This document shows positions 8,746 through 12,500 of a stretch of 12,500 nt of DNA, one piece after another. Numbering within the stretch: the stretch's first letter is position 1; each line of letters starts with the position of its first letter. The stretch lies in contig MVGU01001301.1 in the NCBI GenBank assembly GCA_002005505.1, forward strand, positions 92,501 to 105,000, read 5' to 3'. This stretch comes from Botryococcus braunii (taxonomy: Eukaryota > Chlorophyta > Trebouxiophyceae). A model generated the notes under the pieces. That model ran no database searches and was not told the DNA's origin. It saw only the letters and a list, made by a program, of their open reading frames with translations. Both the position numbers and the translations under genes were made by a program.

Positions 8746-10126
8746 TCACTTTTTGCCCGCGCCCTTCTTCAGGGCGCTGTCTGCCTGGCCAGTCAACTCG
8801 GCAAAGAAGGCCTTGATTTTGTCGATGATGTTCTCAGCACCCTCAGCTGCATCATGCGCGGCGCCCTTGACCTCCTTCTTCGCATCCTTGAGAGCGACCT
8901 TCACAGTCTTCTCCACTTTCTTGGCTCCGGACACAGTCGCCCCCTTAACCTCCTTTGCTGCACCCTTGACCTCCTTAGCTGCCTCCTTCACCTGCTCCGC
9001 CCCCACGCCAACCTCCCATGCGTAAGCAACCGTCAGACAAGACCAAGCACAGAATGCGACACCTGGCATCACGGCACTTGCCACACCATCTCTACTGAAT
9101 ATCTCCCGAGCCGAGGTCGACTAATACGGGCTTCTCTCTTTACATGATTGGCAAGGCCAGCAAATCTGGCAAAATGTGCGACCAAGCCACTGCTGCACGG
9201 AGCAAAAGCACCAAGTTGGAGATTAAGAGTCCAGCTGCAACAGAATTTGTGGAGATATTTGATAGGTCCCTCACATGACTAATCATTGGTATGAAACTCA
9301 AGCGGGAGTACAACTAAGAAATTGCCAACACTGCACATCTCTTTCTCGTCACACACAAACACACACTGTGTGTGTGTGTGTGTGTGCGTGCGTGCGCGCG
9401 CACCTTGCGCGTGCATGCATGAGCATGAGTGCATGTACGCACATGAGCCGGACCCCACTTGGGGACTTCTAAATGGCAGCATGCATGGGGGAGTAGCATG
9501 AGGAAAGTGAGTGAGGCAGAAGGGCTTCTGCCGCCTTGTGAAGGCAGTGCAGTGGAAGGCCGCACAGCACAGTGTACATGGACGCCATCATGTATTTACC
9601 GCGGCTGATGCAGTCATCTCCAGCCTATAAGTCCCATTTGGCACGAGGAATGCATCGGCAATGCTGTCCACATGCCAAATTGCACAAATACCACTTCTGC
9701 CTTCCTTTCGACCCATCCTGGTCTGCCATAACAAGCTCCCTCGTGCCCCCCCCCCCCCCGGGGCACTCACAAAAAAAGGAGGAAGAATGGGAAGGGAAAT
9801 GAAAGAAAAATAGCCGGCCAAAGAGGTGTGGCCGATGGGGTTCTGGGCATTGTGGTAGTGGTGGAGCAATCTTCCCCTCGCGATGTCCTCATCGTGATTG
9901 TAACCTTTGCTTGCTGCCTCCCCACTTTACTTGTGCTCTTTCGTGTAGGGGTCACCTTGTGCTGGGCTGTGTGAGAGGTGGCAGACACAGCGTGACTCAC
10001 ATCCTTCGCGGCATGATGCGCCTTAGATGCCGCAGCATCTTTAGCATCTGCTGCAGAATCTTTCACGGAATCTTTCACATCTTCGGCCTGTTCAGTGCCG
10101 GAATGGTCCCCAACCTCATCAAAATC
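8746..10126 (-). CDS. LEA-like Lys/Ala/Glu-rich helical protein, 5' end missing (two visible 3' exons)
   Basis: The visible exons are 10126-9956 (57 residues) and 9012-8746 (88 residues plus TGA), joined in phase 0 by donor AAG/GTGACC and acceptor GGGAG/GTTGGC. A second in-phase acceptor, GAGCAG/GTGAAG, would start the last exon at 8991 and drop seven residues. Counting from the first visible codon, 1-16 are acidic (DFDEVGDHSGTEQAED), 17-57 are Lys/Asp/Ala-rich with five His, and 65-117 carry helical repeats with KEVKGA at 70-75, 77-82 and 103-108. The tail (118-145) is an amphipathic helix ending GAGKK. No Cys or Trp is present. The composition and repeat type match late-embryogenesis-abundant proteins (group 3/LEA_4-like), which protect membranes and enzymes during drying or cold. 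An in-frame TGA (10132-10130) just before the CAG acceptor ending at 10127 shows that an upstream exon must exist. I could not locate it. The family call is inferred from composition. Confidence 0.7.
9013..9955 (-). other. Intron of the LEA-like gene with simple repeats
   Basis: This is an intron of about 943 nt between the two visible exons. It contains a (CA)/(TG) inverted repeat with an alternating GT/GC block (9350-9403) and a run of 14 C followed by GGGG (9746-9763 on the plus strand; G run in the sense strand). No further exon was recognised inside it, but a small one cannot be excluded. Confidence 0.6.
9350..9403. repeat. CA/TG inverted repeat and GT/GC alternating block
   Basis: A (CA)-rich arm meets a (TG)n arm at 9366; 16 positions each side pair, with one mismatch (9350-9382). 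The TG tract continues into CGTGCGTGCGCGCGCAC, giving unbroken purine/pyrimidine alternation from 9367 to 9403. It lies in the intron of the LEA-like gene. Confidence 0.9.
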
Positions 10127-11000
10127 CTGTCACCTTTCCCAGGTGTCCCGCCCAGGCCTGCAACCGTCCTGCTTATCCGGTACCGTATAGCCCCCGACGG
10201 TAGATGCAGCTCTGATGCAACTGTGCTGTAGGAATGAACCTGCACTGACCTGCAGTGCACCGAATACCTGTACCAAACAGGGGGGAAAGAGGGCCAGGGA
10301 GTCCCTCACTTCTCGCCTTGCTTTGACCGTGCGTTAACGACACAACCACCTCCACACCTTTTTAAAGACTCCCACCAGCCCCAAGCAGTCCCGATTGTTG
10401 ACAACAGTCCCTTCCCCCCGGGCAGTCCCTCAATCCATCTGAGGCGCTCCCACTGAAGACACCACTGAAGACCGCAGTCTAGGATGTCGCAACGACGGTC
10501 ACCCCAGGGTCCTGTGGGTACCCAGCAGGAAACCACTTTGGGTAGGAATGCGTAGGGGAGCCGGCTGAGCAGCAGTACAGACCCTGGGCGATGTAAGCTG
10601 CGCAACTTGACAGCAATGATAAGCAGTACATACCCGGAGCTATGAAGTACATGACCCTGCGGCATCGCAGTAGCTGTACAGATCCGTGACCGATGCAATC
10701 TAGACAGCAGTACATATCCATGCACCCTGCCATTCAGTTAACATATTCATATGAGCAGAGCTACTCTTTCAGGGATTAACGGTGTGTGCAGCTGCTGGTC
10801 CTACCCCATCCCTCTCTTCCTGTACATGCACCCTGACAGTAAAATTTCAAAAGTTTGCAATTCCATAACCGATTTCTCTGCGCGTGCCAGGTCCTGCACA
10901 CGCATGCGTTACACGGTTTCTAAAGAGTGCAGATTCCTGAGCCTGGGAGTCGGACACGACAGACCGAATCCGACAGACACAGATGGTGGGCAACAGTTCC
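10127..11000. other. No gene found; diverged AGTACA-type short repeats
   Basis: The missing 5' exon(s) of the LEA-like gene may lie here, but none was recognised. From about 10567 to 10835 the word GTACA followed by KAYCC or similar recurs (10571, 10624, 10647, 10675, 10709, 10821) at uneven spacing of about 20 to 50 bp, often after AGC. Near 10386-10432 AGTCCC recurs, and CACTGAAGAC occurs twice at about 10452-10472. Confidence 0.5.
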
Positions 11001-11270
11001 CTGAAAAGCAGAACTGTGGGCAGCAGAACAGATCCCTGTAAGGACAGAACTGAGGGCAGCAGAACAGATCCTGAAAGGGCAGAACTGTGGGTAGCAGAAC
11101 AGATTGCTGAAAGGGCAGAACTGTGGGCAGCAAAACAGATCCCTGAAAGGCAGAACTGTGGGCAGCAAAACAGATCCCTGAAAGGCAGAACTGTGGGCAG
11201 CAAAACAGATCGCTGAAAGGCAGAACTGTGGGCAGCAGAACAGATCCCTGAAAGGCAGAACTGTGGCCAG
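11001..11270. repeat. 35/36-bp minisatellite, seven full units plus a partial
   Basis: The unit CTGAAAGGCAGAACTGTGGG plus CAGCARAACAGATCC starts at 11001, 11036, 11071, 11107, 11143, 11178, 11213 and 11248 (partial). A fragment of a unit precedes it at 10986-11000. Unit lengths are 35 or 36, so the reading frame shifts from unit to unit. The minus strand has no stop in any frame, which creates three overlapping open frames of up to 192 codons. These are most simply repeat artefacts. Confidence 0.95.
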
Positions 11271-11694
11271 TGGAAGTGCCACGACTGTGTGGCGCACAAA
11301 ACTGTGCAAGCAGTACAAAGATGTACGATGGAGGAGCAGACGAGGGCTGCAGAGAAAGCCCAGCAGACCCCCCCCCCCCCCGCGGCAAGGCTGGAAGGGA
11401 CAAGGGGCCTTGCTTGTGACCCCAAACAGAGTCACAAACAGAGCCAAGTCCTAAAAGGCCTGCTCACTCCACTCCTCGAAGCATGCCTCTGAGAGGCAGT
11501 GCCCAAATAGGCAACAATGTGACTTGAGGCCTCCCCATCCACAAGAGGCTTCTCTCCTGCCGCTTGGCTCTTCTCGAGCAGATGCAGTCCCAACACCGGT
11601 GATGTGGCGGAATAATGAACAAGATCCTCTCACAGCCAGTGGGATAGGTTGCCAGTGGAAAATCACTTGGTCAAGGACTATATGATTGATCAGA
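11271..11694. other. Spacer with a C14 run, no gene seen
   Basis: A run of 14 C at 11368-11381 interrupts otherwise unremarkable sequence. Open frames present continue from, or overlap, the neighbouring repeats and show no motif. Confidence 0.4.
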
Positions 11695-12060
11695 TAATTC
11701 ATTTCGTTCTTGGCCCAGATCGGTATGTGCAAAATGACCCCTGAAATCTGTGTGACTCGACTGTGACTGAAATCAGTCTGTAGTAGTTTGGCCAAAACTC
11801 ATTTGACATGCCTCGATGCAAAATGGCATGATTTGGCTCTGTATGGAATGACTCCACTGAGCTTGTATGATGTGGCCCAACAGGAACTTGTACGGATGGA
11901 CTTGCCCGAACCTTGATGAGATCACCGCAGCCGAAATATGTATGAAATACCTCGATGGATAATTGTACAATCTGTCCTGCCGGAATCTGCATGAAATGAC
12001 TCGGCCATAGTCTGCTCTGCAATGATGAATCGGAAATATGTGTGACACGACTTAACCAAC
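11695..12060. repeat. Highly diverged tandem repeat of about 25 bp
   Basis: Words of the form GAAATCTGTATGAAATGACT followed by CGGCC recur roughly every 22 to 27 bp. Examples are TGAAATCTGTGTGACTCGAC, CGAAATATGTATGAAATACC, CGGAATCTGCATGAAATGAC and CGGAAATATGTGTGACACGA, with about fourteen poorer copies in all. Unit boundaries are approximate. Confidence 0.6.
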
Positions 12061-12401
12061 TTCAGCAGTACACGCTTTGTCTTTCTGAACTGACCATATG
12101 TGCCACAAGTCATCGCTTGTGTTTGTGCCATCTCACAGCAGTGCCGTGAAACTACTTAACAGACAATGTAAGACCCTGTCCAAAAGCTCAAGACCCTTCG
12201 CGCATGCAGCTCTCACTTGCGGGGCTCTCGCATTGCAACCGACAGTAGAGAGATGTGCCATGCATCTCGCTGCTTACAACTCGTTTGGTATGCAACTGGT
12301 ACTAATGCAACTGACACTTGTTCAGAGGTGGCATGCCAACTCGTACTGAAGGAAGGTAGCAAGCACTGTTCACTGAAGACAGCAAGACACGACATTCCAG
12401 G
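12061..12401. other. Unique-looking spacer, no gene seen
   Basis: Short words ATGCAACTGRTACTAATGCA and GCAACTGACAC recur near 12291-12315 and suggest another weak repeat. No coding region is supported. Confidence 0.4.
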
Positions 12402-12500
12402 CCCCCCCCCCCCCCCAAACATCCCTTACAGCCCCCCCCCCTCCCCCCCTCCCCCCCCCCCTCCCTCCTCCTCCTCTCTCTCTCTCTCTCTCTCTCTCTC
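12402..12500. repeat. C runs passing into (CT)n at the window edge
   Basis: C15 (12402-12416) is followed by a second C-rich block (12432-12464) with single T interruptions, then CTC/CCT triplets, then pure CT dinucleotides to the end of the window. The tract is cut by the window edge. Confidence 0.95.

Noticed and set aside
8719..9147. 142-codon plus-strand Leu-rich open frame
   Set aside because: It is antisense to the LEA-like last exon, whose Lys/Ala/Glu repeat gives a Leu-rich shadow.
9767..10078. 103-codon minus-strand reading of the LEA-like exon as a complete protein
   Set aside because: It starts at GTG and runs past the AAG/GTGACC donor into intron sequence whose character changes completely. 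The exon extends upstream to a CAG acceptor.
11001..11270. CRISPR-like array (regular 35-bp repeats)
   Set aside because: The repeats are head-to-tail with no variable spacers, no Cas genes are nearby, and the genome is eukaryotic.
10847..11447. Three overlapping minus-strand open frames of 164 to 192 codons, Cys-rich
   Set aside because: All three are open because the 35-bp repeat unit lacks stops on that strand; no start context, signal or homologue is seen. Kept only as a finding about the array.

Overview
The window looks like nuclear DNA of a photosynthetic eukaryote, most likely a green alga (probably a chlorophyte). It carries one clearly recognisable gene: a five-exon, nucleus-encoded gene for subunit b' (subunit II, ATPG) of the chloroplast ATP synthase, with a two-part chloroplast/thylakoid targeting presequence and GT-AG introns. 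The rest is dominated by microsatellites, minisatellites and single-base C/G runs, which suits a repeat-rich algal genome and not a bacterium or organelle. The species cannot be named from this sequence.

Layout. 1-750: compound (CA)n/(GA)n/(CA)n microsatellites with a 35-bp exact repeat. 774-1237: a 134/135-bp sequence present twice, about 330 bp apart. 1440-1655: (CA)n followed by (GA)n. 2005-2758: a 33-bp minisatellite family split by a 158-bp (CT)n tract. 2874-3203 (minus): three coding-like small exons that join in phase but resemble nothing I recognise. 3376-3448: a symmetric 73-nt inverted repeat. 3708-3790: 83 bp of unbroken alternating purine/pyrimidine. 3819-5043: no supported feature. 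5044-5287: possible 5' leader of ATPG. 5288-7466 (plus): ATPG. 7467-8745: ATPG 3' flank and the intergenic space between two convergent genes. 8746-10126 (minus): the last two visible exons of a gene for a LEA-like protein rich in Lys, Ala and Glu; its 5' end was not found. 10380-10835: weak AGTACA-type repeats. 11001-11270: a 35/36-bp minisatellite. 11695-12060: a very diverged repeat of about 25 bp. 12402-12500: C runs and (CT)n.

The two genes are convergent and have no obvious functional link. ATPG builds the stator stalk of the thylakoid ATP synthase. The LEA-like protein would be a hydrophilic helix-forming stress protein. I found no CRISPR array, tRNA, rRNA, transposase, reverse transcriptase or defence system. 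The most unusual material is structural DNA: the 73-nt inverted repeat, the Z-DNA-type block, the duplicated 135-bp element, and a minisatellite with no stop codon in any minus-strand frame.
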